64,000 nucleotides of DNA from an uncultured bacterium (GCA_905215525.1 CAJMQJ010000001.1:558001-622000); one strand, 5' to 3'; shown: positions 32,219-42,021, numbered from the stretch's first letter. Numbers and translations are program-made. Notes: generated by a model not told the origin, from the sequence alone.

Positions 32219-34216
32219 CTACTGCAGGTCCAGCTGGTCCAGGTATTCCTTGCCGTGCTCGGAGATGTGACGCTTGCGGCCCGTCTCGTCGTTGCCCAGC
32301 AACAGGTTGAACATGGTCTCCATCTTGGTGACGTCCTCGGGTTCTACCTTGATCAGGCGGCGCGTCTCGGGGTTCATGGTGGTGAGCCACATCATGTCCG
32401 GATCGTTCTCACCAAGACCCTTGGAGCGGTTGATCGAGCACTTCTGGTCGCCAATCTCCTTGAGGATGCCGTTCTTCTCGAGCTCGGTGTAGGCAAAGTA
32501 GGTCTTCTCTTTGCAGTTGATCTCGTAGAGCGGCGACTCGGCGATATACACGTAGCCCTCGTCGATAAGCGTGGGCACCAGGCGATAGAGCATGGTGAGC
32601 ACAAGCGTGCGGATGTGATAACCGTCGACGTCGGCGTCCGTACAGATGATGACCTTGTTCCAGTTGAGGTTGTCCAGGTCAAAGGCGCCAAGGTTCTTGA
32701 TGCGCTTGTCCTTGATCTCCACACCGCAGCCCAGCACGCGCATGAGGTCCATGATGATGTCGGACTTAAAGATGCGCGGGTAGTCCTCTTTCAGACAGTT
32801 GAGGATCTTGCCTCGGACGGGCATAACACCCTGGAACTCGGCATCGCGCGAGGTGCGGATGGCGCCTGCTGCCGAGTCGCCCTCTACGATGTAGATCTCG
32901 CGACGGCTCTTGTCCTTGGAGCGGCAGTCGATGAACTTCTGCACGCGGTTGGCCATGTCGGTCTTCTGCTGCAGATTGGTCTTGATGCTCTGGCGCGTCT
33001 TCTCGGCGTTCTCGCGCGAGCGCTTGTTGATGAGCACCTGCTCCATGATCTTGTTGGCGGCGTCTTTGTTCTCGATCAGATAGGTCGAGAGGCGCTCCTT
33101 AAAGAATGCCGTCATCGCCTGCTGGATAAAGCGGTTATTGATGGCCTTCTTAGTCTGGTTTTCGTAGGACGTCTGGGTGGAGAAGCAGTTGGTCACCAGC
33201 ACCAGACAGTCCTGGACGTCCTGCCACTTAATGCCGCTCTCGTTTTTGTTGTACTTGCCCTGTTGCTTGATGTAGGCATCGATGGCGCTGGTCAGAGCAC
33301 TACGGGCGGCCTTTTCGGGCGAACCGCCGTTCTCGAGCCATGACGAGTTGTGGTAGTACTCCTGCATCATGAAGGTGCGCGAGAAGCACATGCACGCGGT
33401 GATCTTGACGTTGTAATCGGGCAGGTCCTCGCGGTCGCGACCGCGACGGTCAGCCTCGATAAAGAAGGGCTCGGTAAGGTAGTCGGTACCGACCTTCTCG
33501 AGCACGTAGTCCTCGATGCCCTTGGGATAGCAAAAATCCTCTTCGGAAAACTCGCCATCGTCGCCCTCAATGCGCAGGCGGAAGGTCACGTTGGCGTTGA
33601 CCACGGCCTGGCGGCGCATGGTCTCGCGATACCAGTCGTGGGGAATGCTGATCGAGGTAAAGACCTCAAGATCGGGGCGCCACTTGATGGTGGTGCCGGT
33701 GCGGTCCTCGTCGCTGGGCTCGATCTCAAGCGCTTTCTTTTTGGCGCCAACGACCTTGCCTTTCTTAAAGTGCAGGGAGTACTTGTTGCCGTCGCGCCAA
33801 ACCGTGACGTCCATGTACTCGGATGCGTACTGGGTCGCGCACGAGCCCAGGCCGTTGGTACCGAGCGAGAAGTCGTAGTCGCCGCCCTGGTTGTTGTTGT
33901 ATTTGCCACCTGCGTAGAGCTCGCAAAAGACGAGCTCCCAGTTAAAGCGCTTCTCGGAGGGGTTCCAGTCGAGCGGGCAGCCGCGGCCGTTGTCCTCTAC
34001 CTGAATGGAACCATCGCGAAAGGCGGTAAGGGTGATGAGCTTGCCGTAGCCCTGGCGCGCCTCGTCAACGGCGTTGGACAGGATCTCGAAGGCGGCATGC
34101 GCGCAGCCGTCGAGTCCGTCCGAGCCAAAGATAACGGCGGGGCGCAGGCGTACGCGCTCCTCGTCCTTGAGCTGACGAATACTGTCGTTACCATAGTTTG
34201 CGGTGTTTTTTGCCAT
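32219..34216 (-). CDS. parE: Type II DNA topoisomerase subunit B (second gyrase/topo IV-like)
   Basis: 665 aa. GHKL ATPase with the ENAVDEA-like motif (AFEILSNAVDEARQGYG), TOPRIM domain with EGDSAAGAI and DADVDGYHI, ending in the GyrB C-terminal element. ATG 34216 (MAKNTANYGNDSIRQ) is chosen because the upstream part of the frame is unlike the family; AAAGGAGC lies about 15 bases upstream, a long spacing. In an operon with subunit A. Confidence 0.92.
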   Translation of the reverse strand: MAKNTANYGNDSIRQLKDEERVRLRPAVIFGSDGLDGCAHAAFEILSNAVDEARQGYGKLITLTAFRDGSIQVEDNGRGCPLDWNPSEKRFNWELVFCELYAGGKYNNNQGGDYDFSLGTNGLGSCATQYASEYMDVTVWRDGNKYSLHFKKGKVVGAKKKALEIEPSDEDRTGTTIKWRPDLEVFTSISIPHDWYRETMRRQAVVNANVTFRLRIEGDDGEFSEEDFCYPKGIEDYVLEKVGTDYLTEPFFIEADRRGRDREDLPDYNVKITACMCFSRTFMMQEYYHNSSWLENGGSPEKAARSALTSAIDAYIKQQGKYNKNESGIKWQDVQDCLVLVTNCFSTQTSYENQTKKAINNRFIQQAMTAFFKERLSTYLIENKDAANKIMEQVLINKRSRENAEKTRQSIKTNLQQKTDMANRVQKFIDCRSKDKSRREIYIVEGDSAAGAIRTSRDAEFQGVMPVRGKILNCLKEDYPRIFKSDIIMDLMRVLGCGVEIKDKRIKNLGAFDLDNLNWNKVIICTDADVDGYHIRTLVLTMLYRLVPTLIDEGYVYIAESPLYEINCKEKTYFAYTELEKNGILKEIGDQKCSINRSKGLGENDPDMMWLTTMNPETRRLIKVEPEDVTKMETMFNLLLGNDETGRKRHISEHGKEYLDQLDLQ

Positions 34217-34450
34217 GCTCGCTCTCTCGATGCTCCTTTGCTGCGTTGTAGTCATATAGATAGTCAAGGTAGCATAGCCCAGGCCTCGGACGATTCCAAC
34301 TAACACGAATTCCATCGAACGCGCGTTCGGAGTCGGTGACCTTTAGCTTCTGCGGTCATTCCCTGCGCGGCGTGGTGCTCGTGTTAAAACCGTGGCTTAT
34401 CGGCTGGTAGAATTGCCGCATCAAGACTGCATGTTGTTTGAGGGGGCGCA

Positions 34451-35011
34451 ATGACTGAGAAAGAGAAGATGGAGCGCGGGGAGTGGCATGATGCCAACTT
34501 TGACGAGGAGCTCCTGGCGCAACGCGCAAAGGCGGAGGCGCTCTGCTATGACTTTAATATGGCAAAACCCGGAAGCGACGCGCAGCTTGACGCTTTGAAA
34601 TCCTTGCTCGATACCGATCTTCCGCAAGGGCTGACGGTCCTTTCGCCTGCCTACTTTGACTACGGGAGCAAGACGAGCTTTGGTGAGGGCTGCTTTGTAA
34701 ACCATGGCTGCTACTTTATGGACGGCGGCTCTATCACCTTTGGTGGCAACGTGTTTATCGGGCCGTTTTGCGGCTTCTACACCGCTTCGCACCCCCTAAA
34801 GGCAAAGGACCGCAACTTGGGTCTCGAGAAGGCTCTGCCTATTGTTGTAGGCGATAACTGCTGGTTTGGCGCGAACGTATCCGTGTTGCAGGGGGTTACC
34901 ATCGGCAGCGGTTGCGTAATTGCCGCGGGCAGCGTCGTGACGGAAGACCTTCCGGACAACGTGGTGGCGGCAGGCGTTCCCGCGGTCGTCAAGAAGATCA
35001 TCGAACAATAA
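34451..35011 (+). CDS. Hexapeptide-repeat O-acetyltransferase (maltose/galactoside acetyltransferase type)
   Basis: 186 aa with N-terminal cap domain (MERGEWHDANFDEELLAQRA), then left-handed beta-helix hexapeptides with the catalytic His in YTASHPLKAKDRN and the end DNVVAAGVPAVVKKI. Transfers acetyl from acetyl-CoA to sugars. GAGGGGGCGC stands before the ATG. Monocistronic. Confidence 0.93.
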   Translation: MTEKEKMERGEWHDANFDEELLAQRAKAEALCYDFNMAKPGSDAQLDALKSLLDTDLPQGLTVLSPAYFDYGSKTSFGEGCFVNHGCYFMDGGSITFGGNVFIGPFCGFYTASHPLKAKDRNLGLEKALPIVVGDNCWFGANVSVLQGVTIGSGCVIAAGSVVTEDLPDNVVAAGVPAVVKKIIEQ

Positions 35012-35093
35012 CGGAGCTATTAAACGATGGGGCACGCATGGTTCCGGCAAATCCGGTTATTGGCGTGCGCGTTGGCCATGCTGATAAGTTCCA

Positions 35094-35132
35094 CTTACTC
35101 GGGTCCTTCCGACTCGGTTTTGTCCGAGTAAG
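35094..35132. terminator. Hairpin after the acetyltransferase gene
   Basis: CTTACTCGG (35094-35102) pairs with CCGAGTAAG (35124-35132). A nested GACTCGG copy in the loop gives an alternative fold. There is no strong U-run, so termination is uncertain. Confidence 0.45.
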
Positions 35133-35191
35133 ATTGAATAGCGAATCGAAATTGTTATGTCCACATGGCGATGGCGGACATGGTTTCCATA

Positions 35192-35259
35192 ATGACAGAT
35201 ATAGTTGACATCTTGTGAAGGATGCAATATATTTCTGTCATGTTGCAACGGATATCTGT
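35192..35259 (+). promoter_or_regulatory. Consensus promoter flanked by inverted boxes, upstream of XRE gene
   Basis: TTGACA (35205-35210), 17-bp spacer, TATATT (35228-35233). ATGACAG (35192-35198) and CTGTCAT (35235-35241) flank it as inverted copies, and ACAGATAT (35195-35202) with ATATCTGT (35252-35259) form a second nested pair. It is ideally placed for autoregulation by the XRE protein. Confidence 0.7.
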
Positions 35260-35281
35260 CCATTACTACGAAAGGAACTCC

Positions 35282-35512
35282 ATGCCGGGCAAAAAGAACC
35301 TACGCATGAAGGCGGCACGCGCGGCGGCTGGCCTTTCGCAAGCTGACTTAGCCCAAGCCGTGGGCGTTACGCGCCAAACCATCGGCCTTATCGAGGCGGG
35401 CGGCTACAACCCCACGCTCAATTTGTGCGTGGCAATCTGTAAGGCGCTGCGCGTTACGTTGAACGACTTGTTTTGGGAAGACGAAACCGACGCCGACCCT
35501 AATGCTCTTTAG
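35282..35512 (+). CDS. XRE-family helix-turn-helix regulator
   Basis: 76 aa, one Cro/C1-type helix-turn-helix: MKAARAAAGLSQADLAQAVG, VTRQTIGLIEAGGYNPTL, ALRVTLNDLFWED. This YgzD-like small regulator type usually precedes a small membrane protein, as it does here (9-bp gap). CGAAAGGAAC precedes the ATG. Confidence 0.9.
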   Translation: MPGKKNLRMKAARAAAGLSQADLAQAVGVTRQTIGLIEAGGYNPTLNLCVAICKALRVTLNDLFWEDETDADPNAL

Positions 35513-35521
35513 GAGTTCACT

Positions 35522-36106
35522 ATGAAATATGAAGATCTGAAAATCGTGCAAAAGTGGCGTGAATATGCCGGCCCAAAGGATGAACGCCTGGAGGCTGAGA
35601 ACGCGAAGATCTACAAGATTGGCTTCGTGCTGCTTTCGTTTGGCATGTTGATGATCTTTTTCTACCAGTTTATAGCTCGACAGGTTACGTGGGTTCACAG
35701 CGACGCTAGTGAAATGCCGCATGGCTTTGCAACGCCGTTCGAGGCAGCCATGTATTTGTGGCTCGTTCTCGTGATGTTGATTTGCGCAGGACTGCAAACG
35801 CGGAAGGGCTATGTCGATACCAATCGTTTTGGGCAAACCGAGCATCTTCCTGTTGGATATTTCCTGCTTGTCAGCGGTCTTAGCGGCGCCGCGTTCGCGC
35901 TTGTTATTGCCGCAATGCGCTGTATCGCTGAGGCGCAGATCGTACCGCTCGAAAGCGTCTTTTGGTTGGCGAACCTGGTCACGGGCGTGTTCTGCGGTGC
36001 GACGATTTTCGCGGCCACGTTTGCTGTCCTGTGCGCAACGTTTTTCACGGCGAAAAGACGCCGTGCCAAGCTCGAGGCAGAACTCGACTCCTCAGACGAC
36101 ATTTAA
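35522..36106 (+). CDS. Four-helix membrane protein paired with XRE regulator (possibly DUF6773)
   Basis: 194 aa with a cytosolic N-terminus (KYEDLKIVQKWREYAGPKDE) and four membrane helices (about residues 33-52, 76-94, 110-132, 145-172), then a charged tail. The arrangement resembles the DUF6773 family; I am not certain. It likely forms an operon with the preceding regulator. Function unknown. Confidence 0.75.
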   Translation: MKYEDLKIVQKWREYAGPKDERLEAENAKIYKIGFVLLSFGMLMIFFYQFIARQVTWVHSDASEMPHGFATPFEAAMYLWLVLVMLICAGLQTRKGYVDTNRFGQTEHLPVGYFLLVSGLSGAAFALVIAAMRCIAEAQIVPLESVFWLANLVTGVFCGATIFAATFAVLCATFFTAKRRRAKLEAELDSSDDI

Positions 36107-36112
36107 TGCGCA

Positions 36113-36149
36113 ATGGGCTGGCTCTGGGTATTCAGAACCAGCCCATTTT
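36113..36149. terminator. Terminator after the XRE/membrane-protein operon
   Basis: AATGGGCTGG-(n)-CCAGCCCATT hairpin with TTTT on the plus side and AA on the other; may serve both convergent genes. Confidence 0.75.
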
Positions 36150-36196
36150 GATGTTCGATGAGCCGAGTCGGCGCCTCTCACAAAAGTAACTAGGAG

Positions 36197-39100
36197 CTAG
36201 CGAGGCCTATCCGAATTGTCCTCATTGGCGGTGTCTTTTTCGAGCGCCGTGCGGCGGGCGCTGTAGGCGACAAGGCCGGCACCAACTGCGGCGAGCGCTG
36301 CTGCGGCTGCGGTTAGGGGGACGTTGCTGTCGCCCGTGCCCGCAAGCGCGCCCGCTTTTCCGGAGCGCTTGTTATTGCCGTGGTCCTTGCCACTGCCGGA
36401 GCTGCTTCCGCCGGAGCCGCCGCCCTCGTCAGTACCGCCGCCACTCGAGCTACCATCGCCGTCTGCTGTCATCGGGGCGTCGTGAAGTCCTGTCGTATCC
36501 GCGCTGTCGCATACGCCGACCTGAACTTCTGAGCGTTCGCATGCCGCGTCGGGCACATGAAGCTCGTGCAGAACGGCACTCAGCGCCGAGTTTGCGCTCG
36601 GTCGGATCTCCTCGAGCGTTACGGGATCGAGCGCCACCAGATTACGCGCCTTCGCATACAGCGTGACGCGTTTGCCCACTTCGTCGCTCCAACTCTCGGG
36701 GATGGCGAAGCTCATGCGGAACTGTGCCGTGCAACCCGGTGCCAGCACGGCGTTGCCGTTGTCGGCTACCAGCGGGTGCGTTGCAAAACGTGCGCCCAGC
36801 GTCTCGAGCGCGTACTTTACGTGTGCCATGTCGTTGGCCGAAGCGTCTTCGGCAAGCTCTGGATCGTAGATCGAAGCCATGCGTGCGTTCGCTCCGAATC
36901 CGATGGATGCGCTGGAGAACGGCTGGCTGGAGCCCTCTCGGTACAGATCGATTGTGCCGGCAGTCAGCAAAGTGTTGCCGTCGTTTCGCACCGTGACCAT
37001 GAAGGATTCGCCTGCTGCTCCGGGCACCACCGCGCCCGAGGTAGCGACCGCGCCCGTCGGAGTGGCACACGCCACCAGAGGCACTTCGATGCCGTGCAGC
37101 TCTGCCTCGCTCTTCTCCGCGCTCACAATGTGCGTGGCGAGCGCGGAGAGCATGCCTCCCGACGTCAAAAATGTCGTTATCTGATCGACGGGATGGTCCA
37201 GCTCGCACATCACGAACGGCTCCGTGAACAGATCGCCTGCCAAGGTGCTGGCGAAGATGCGGAAGTGCTTGCCCATTACTGCTACCGGGTTGCCTTCTTC
37301 GTCGTAGGTTTGCCCCACCTTGCCATCGGTGTTCTCTACATAGAGCGCGCACCTGCCGTTGTTGCTTACGCTAAACGATGCCGGGCCACAGCCTGCGGCA
37401 CCCACGGGCTGCGTTGCAAATGCCGATGCGCCTCGCGTCCAAGTAATATGCTGCAGCTGCTCGTTGACGGTGGCCAAAAAGCCCGAATGTTGTGGCCACG
37501 GCACCGCATGGGGCACCGTGGCGTCTGGTGGCATAACGCCCCAGCCCGCAATGGACTGGCCGATCACGGCGTACGATGCGCAGCCGCAACCGTCTGCGGT
37601 CTCGTACGCAACGGGCACCACCATTTTGCCGTTGATATTCTCGGGCTCGCTCAGCTCGATACTCGACGGTGCTTGCGGAAAGCGAAGAACTTGGCGGAAC
37701 GTCAGGCTGTCGCCCAAATCATCCGACCACAGGGTAAAGCATTCCAGCGCAACCTCGGCCTCGCTGCCGAGCGCCTTTTCTGCGGTGGTTCCGCGGCGGT
37801 GGAGGTAGGCACCCGACAGGCGTCCGTCGATCAGCGTCTTGCCTACCGTGATGCGCGGGCACTGCAGGCAATGGTAGCCATCCTCTTGCAGGCGGCCGCG
37901 CGAGATGCTGCGCCATGACGTATGCGACACAACGCGGATCTCGTCATTACTTATGCGCAGGCGCACAACGGACAGTATGCCGGCTGTGCTTGCCGTATCG
38001 AAAAGGGTGTTGTCGCCGGCGGGGCGCTCGCCCGAGACCAGCAGCACGTAGGCGTCCTGGTTTCCTCTTCCGTCCGTATATTCCACCACGTCGAAGTCGT
38101 AATCGAATATGCCGTCGCGCTCCACGTCGCCCTCGCCAAACCCAAGGGGAAAGTCCACGGGCGTGGGAGCGGACCACGTGCCGTTTGCCTTTGTGTGCAC
38201 CACCAGGCGCGAGCGGCCATTGTCGCCGTAGCGCACCGAGGCGATACGGAACAGGCATTCTACGCCGGCAATCATCGTTAGCTTCATGTGGGCTTCGCTG
38301 AGCACGCCGGAAAACAGCACGTTGTCGCTCGAGGGTTTTATGCCGCCACGCTCGTCCTCCGACACGCCGGCAGAATTGGCGTTCGGGTCCGCAACGGCGT
38401 TCGTTGACTGACCGATGTAGGTGTACTCATACATCGGCGCGGCGTTTTCGTCGTTCTCTACCAGTGCATGGACGAAATGCTCGATCTGTCCCGTGTCTTC
38501 GCTTTCTGAATCCGCCTCGAGCTCAATGCGCGTGGCCGCTTGATCCCAATCGCGCACGACAGGCGCGGCATTTACGGCAGTGGCCTTAACCTCGGCGCGT
38601 GCGAGCAGCTCGGCGTTGGTGACGATGGTGGCCGATGCGATAAACTGCGGCACACCACCTGCTTCGGCGTTGCCGGCCGAGCCGAAGCAGGCATCCAACG
38701 TATAAGGCGTATTTCCACCCAATGCCAGCTCAGAGCGCTGGAGTACATACTGGTCGCCATTGTTCACCGACATATTCCACGAATCGATGAGTGTGGGCCA
38801 CGACCCCGACCAAGCCTTGGTGGTCCACTTGAACATTACGAACTGGAGTATCACATCGACATCGACGTCTGCACCTACGCGCAGCCGCGGAAGCTGGTGT
38901 CCATCTGCCTTCTCGTACCCAATGAACAGTGTGAGGGATGCGGCGCCACGCACAGCGGACGAAGCGACGCCTGCAATGCCGGCTCCAAAGGTGACGGCAA
39001 GTCCGATCTGGATGGTGAACGAGCCCGACGTGTTGGAATAGTCGAGCGAAATGTTCTTGAAAAACGCCGCGCCGCTGCCGTGCGTGTGGGCGCCCACGGC

Positions 39101-40564
39101 GAGCGCCAGTTTTGCCAGCACCCAGGGGTTGACGTTTAGGAAAAACGGCACCGGTCCTAGGGTAAACTGCTCGGTCCAATTGAGGTCGGTTCTTACCTGG
39201 AAGAGGGCCTTAATATTGCCGTATGCGGGGTCGTTGTTGTCACCCCAGGTTTTGCCCACCCAATCGTAGGCGAGCGAGCCGTACAGCTGTGTGGCGATAT
39301 CCATCGTGAACAGCGGCGTGCAATGGTGGCGAAGGAGCTTGGTGTTTCTTGGATCGGTGCCCGAACCGGCACTCATACTTTTGTACTGATTCCACTTCCC
39401 CTCCATTTCGTCGAGGTAGCGGTTTGCCTGCTTGGCGCCCGACTCGCGCGGTGACTTCTTCCAGTACTCCGGATCCGGATTGCCCGAATCGTTCATATAG
39501 CTGGCTGGTTTGTATCCTCCGCCAAACAGCACGTATCCAGCAAACGAGAAATCGAAGAGGATCGGAAATGTGGGTATCCAGCACGTGAACTTATTGCCGC
39601 CGATGCCGGGAAACGCCGCGGGGAAATCAAACGGAGTGACCTCTTGGTCCATGGTAGTGGGGACGATAGTGGTCGAGCCCGATTCCGCCTTTGCGGCCGG
39701 CGCGGTGACAACGGCCATGGGGGATGAGAGCGTGTAGGTTTTGCCCTGATAGTCGAGGACAAAGCGCAGCTTGCACCCTTCCTCCAGAAGGCCCGATGCC
39801 GCGTCGAGAAACTTGTCTTCGAGTGTGAACGTCGCCAGATTATCCGCGCCTGATGCGCTGGCCTTGATCTGGCCGATCTGCGTGACGGTTTCGGGCGAGC
39901 TACCCGTGGCGGGCATTACCTTGTTGATGTGCAGCGTTGCCTGTCCACCCTGTGGCAGATGTGCCTGTACAATAAAGGCATGCGTGTCGGGTTGGTCGTT
40001 TGCCGCGTCGTCCTTCGGCAATGCCATGAACGTGGCATCAGCGTACTGGATGTCCCATTCGTCGAATGTGAGCTGGCGGAAGTACGGCTCGCCGTCGGAC
40101 AGCGGACGTGTGGGTGCGGTTATGGCGGTGCCGCCCTGGATACGCGCAAGGGGAATCTCGACATCGCGGTAGCCCGCCATGCTAATGGAGATGCCGCCGT
40201 TAAAGTCGTACGCGTCGAGAAGCGTTGCCTCGTCCACGTAGTCTTCCGAAAGAGGGGCGACCTCAAAGATGGCCGTGCCTTCGTCATCGGTCGTGGCGGT
40301 GAGCTGCTTGCCTACGGCATAGCGCGATGTGAGCGTGACCTGGGCACCTGCGATGGGCGTATTCTTGTTGGCGACGTCGACCACGACTACACCAAACATG
40401 GTGCGCGAGAGAACGAGCACCTTGAAGGGATCTTCTTCGTCGGCATAGGCCGCGGTGGGCGCGAACGGCAGCAGGAAGGCATTTTCGCTTCCCGGCACGC
40501 GAGGCAACATGATGCTCGCCAGCGAGGACGCTCCAGCAACAAGTAACGAACGGCGATCAAGCAT
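36197..40564 (-). CDS. Large cell-wall-anchored surface protein (LAGTG motif, Tat-like leader)
   Basis: 1455 aa. Leader MLDRRSLLVAGASSLASIML with a twin Arg and cleavage probably after AYA (residue 41). Near 55-110 a carboxypeptidase-regulatory-like Ig domain (NKNTPIAGAQVTLTS). The large middle part has no recognised fold. The end is a Gly/Ser-rich linker, LAGTGD sorting-like motif, hydrophobic helix and Arg-Arg, then an unusually long 15-residue charged tail. Start 40564 is supported by GGGAG upstream; the extra 95 codons before it read as promoter. Likely an extracellular protein; ligand unknown. A LuxR-type gene lies upstream on the same strand. Confidence 0.8.
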   Translation of the reverse strand: MLDRRSLLVAGASSLASIMLPRVPGSENAFLLPFAPTAAYADEEDPFKVLVLSRTMFGVVVVDVANKNTPIAGAQVTLTSRYAVGKQLTATTDDEGTAIFEVAPLSEDYVDEATLLDAYDFNGGISISMAGYRDVEIPLARIQGGTAITAPTRPLSDGEPYFRQLTFDEWDIQYADATFMALPKDDAANDQPDTHAFIVQAHLPQGGQATLHINKVMPATGSSPETVTQIGQIKASASGADNLATFTLEDKFLDAASGLLEEGCKLRFVLDYQGKTYTLSSPMAVVTAPAAKAESGSTTIVPTTMDQEVTPFDFPAAFPGIGGNKFTCWIPTFPILFDFSFAGYVLFGGGYKPASYMNDSGNPDPEYWKKSPRESGAKQANRYLDEMEGKWNQYKSMSAGSGTDPRNTKLLRHHCTPLFTMDIATQLYGSLAYDWVGKTWGDNNDPAYGNIKALFQVRTDLNWTEQFTLGPVPFFLNVNPWVLAKLALAVGAHTHGSGAAFFKNISLDYSNTSGSFTIQIGLAVTFGAGIAGVASSAVRGAASLTLFIGYEKADGHQLPRLRVGADVDVDVILQFVMFKWTTKAWSGSWPTLIDSWNMSVNNGDQYVLQRSELALGGNTPYTLDACFGSAGNAEAGGVPQFIASATIVTNAELLARAEVKATAVNAAPVVRDWDQAATRIELEADSESEDTGQIEHFVHALVENDENAAPMYEYTYIGQSTNAVADPNANSAGVSEDERGGIKPSSDNVLFSGVLSEAHMKLTMIAGVECLFRIASVRYGDNGRSRLVVHTKANGTWSAPTPVDFPLGFGEGDVERDGIFDYDFDVVEYTDGRGNQDAYVLLVSGERPAGDNTLFDTASTAGILSVVRLRISNDEIRVVSHTSWRSISRGRLQEDGYHCLQCPRITVGKTLIDGRLSGAYLHRRGTTAEKALGSEAEVALECFTLWSDDLGDSLTFRQVLRFPQAPSSIELSEPENINGKMVVPVAYETADGCGCASYAVIGQSIAGWGVMPPDATVPHAVPWPQHSGFLATVNEQLQHITWTRGASAFATQPVGAAGCGPASFSVSNNGRCALYVENTDGKVGQTYDEEGNPVAVMGKHFRIFASTLAGDLFTEPFVMCELDHPVDQITTFLTSGGMLSALATHIVSAEKSEAELHGIEVPLVACATPTGAVATSGAVVPGAAGESFMVTVRNDGNTLLTAGTIDLYREGSSQPFSSASIGFGANARMASIYDPELAEDASANDMAHVKYALETLGARFATHPLVADNGNAVLAPGCTAQFRMSFAIPESWSDEVGKRVTLYAKARNLVALDPVTLEEIRPSANSALSAVLHELHVPDAACERSEVQVGVCDSADTTGLHDAPMTADGDGSSSGGGTDEGGGSGGSSSGSGKDHGNNKRSGKAGALAGTGDSNVPLTAAAAALAAVGAGLVAYSARRTALEKDTANEDNSDRPR

Positions 40565-40719
40565 CTTGGGCTCCCATCCCGCAAATATCGGTGGAAATAA
40601 TCCAATTTTGCGAGAAGACGCTTCGTGGCGGTAGTGCCGTTCGATGGCCAAAATGTCCAAATTGATCGAGCGAAGCGCCGGGTTCCGGAACGCGTTCGAT
40701 GCGCTTGGCAGCCCGGTCG

Positions 40720-41724
40720 CTAACGCAACATATGCGCGACCAGCTCGGCGCGTGTGCCGATGCCAAGCTTTGCGTATACGCCGGATAGGCGGTTTTTGAC
40801 GGTGCCCGGCGATACTCCCATATGGCGTGCGATTTCGGCGTTGGTCCACCCACGACAGGCGAGCATGGCCATGGTGAATTCCGTGGTCGTTAGATCGTCG
40901 GCCACGTCCTCGCCCGAATCGGGGTTGTGGATGCGCCGCCAGCCGTAGCTGAAGCGGTACGTGATCTCGATGATGCGCGCGAAATCGTCAGGGTATTGCG
41001 TTTTTAGGCACGCCTCGATGAGCCCCTGTAAAAGGCCGTGGTGCTCGCCGATGAGCTCGATGAGGCCGTCGGGGCGCGCAATGTCCCAAGCGGCGCCAAA
41101 ATGCGCTTTTGCGGCGTCGACGTCTTTGAGACTCATGTATGCCATGGAAGCTGCCAGGTGCAGGAACAGTTCCGAGATGGGATAGCTTCCCTGTTTCATA
41201 ATTAGGGCGTTTTCCGCCATGCCCAGACTGCGGCCATATTCGCCGCGCAGGTACAGGGCATGCGCCATCACGTAGCTGGCGAACAAGCGCAGGCCTTCGG
41301 GCAGATGCGCCGCAAGCGGATAAAACTCTTCGGCAGAATACGGGGAAGGCAAGTGCAGCAGGACGCTCGCGGCCGAGGCGAACAGGATATGCGTGGCGTG
41401 GACGGCGGGCGATTCCTCGTCAGTTGGCGTATCGAGGATGCCCGCAAGGCACCGGCGGGCGTCGGCGATACGGTTGAGCGACAGACTGGCGTATCCGCAG
41501 ATAAAGCATGCGGAATAGCGCAGTGCGGGATCGGTGGCGTCAAGATAGGGGCGCGCCGTCTTGGCAGCAAGGGTGGCCTGTCCGCGAAAGTACAGCGCTT
41601 CTGCCGTGGCAATGGCGCGCGAATCGGGGTCGGAAATGCCTGCAACCGCAGCGTCCATCTGCCCCGGCACAAAGGCAGTGCACATCAACGGCATGGGAAC
41701 GCATGGGTAGCCATCGCAGTCCAT
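40720..41724 (-). CDS. LuxR-type helix-turn-helix regulator
   Basis: 334 aa. Helical, TPR-like N-terminal three quarters (many Ala/Leu helices, e.g. RGEYGRSLGMAENALIMKQG). C-terminal LuxR HTH (about 270-334): LTTTEFTMAMLACRGWTNAE, IARHMGVSPGTVKNRLSGVY, AKLGIGTRAELVA. There is no receiver or ATPase domain. GGGAGATGG precedes ATG 41724. It ends 155 bp before the surface protein gene and may control it. Confidence 0.88.
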   Translation of the reverse strand: MDCDGYPCVPMPLMCTAFVPGQMDAAVAGISDPDSRAIATAEALYFRGQATLAAKTARPYLDATDPALRYSACFICGYASLSLNRIADARRCLAGILDTPTDEESPAVHATHILFASAASVLLHLPSPYSAEEFYPLAAHLPEGLRLFASYVMAHALYLRGEYGRSLGMAENALIMKQGSYPISELFLHLAASMAYMSLKDVDAAKAHFGAAWDIARPDGLIELIGEHHGLLQGLIEACLKTQYPDDFARIIEITYRFSYGWRRIHNPDSGEDVADDLTTTEFTMAMLACRGWTNAEIARHMGVSPGTVKNRLSGVYAKLGIGTRAELVAHMLR

Positions 41725-42021
41725 CTTCCATCTCCCAACAGCTGGCAACAATAGCAGCAATTGTACTCCTGTTGCTCGGGACTTGAATTTGTGGGTATCG
41801 CCTACGATTGTGCCGAACGTATAAAGGAAGAGTCTATTGGCGATGCTCCCAAGGTGGCTACCGAAGCCTAGCTGACCTCGACATTAGGAAAAAATACCAC
41901 CCCTGTAAAAAGCTCTGTCGCAGCGATGGGAAACGCATCTCGTTCTGCATATAATGAGGTCATGTGACGGTGCGTTTGCATACGTGTAACGCATTCCCAT
42001 CGAACCGAAAAGGAGCTCTGC
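41725..42021. other. Promoter region of the second GMP synthase
   Basis: TATAAT at 41950-41955 with a weak -35 (TGGGAA) 17 bp upstream. CGATGGGAA (41924-41932) and its complement TTCCCATCG (41994-42002) flank the promoter, a possible operator pair. Otherwise no gene. Confidence 0.5.
41924..42002 (+). promoter_or_regulatory. Promoter with flanking inverted CGATGGGAA boxes
   Basis: The left box overlaps the -35 region and the right box lies in the 5' untranslated region about 20 bp before the ATG. Either a looping repressor or an RNA hairpin in a longer transcript would use it. Confidence 0.5.

Noticed and set aside
30992..33343. 783-codon plus-strand open frame across the topoisomerase genes
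   Set aside because: It is antisense to two clear topoisomerase genes, is Val/Leu/Asp/His-rich as expected for the reverse of high-GC codons, and has no ribosome site.
36557..37918. 453-codon plus-strand open frame
   Set aside because: Antisense to the large surface protein, Cys/Arg/His-rich shadow with no start signals.
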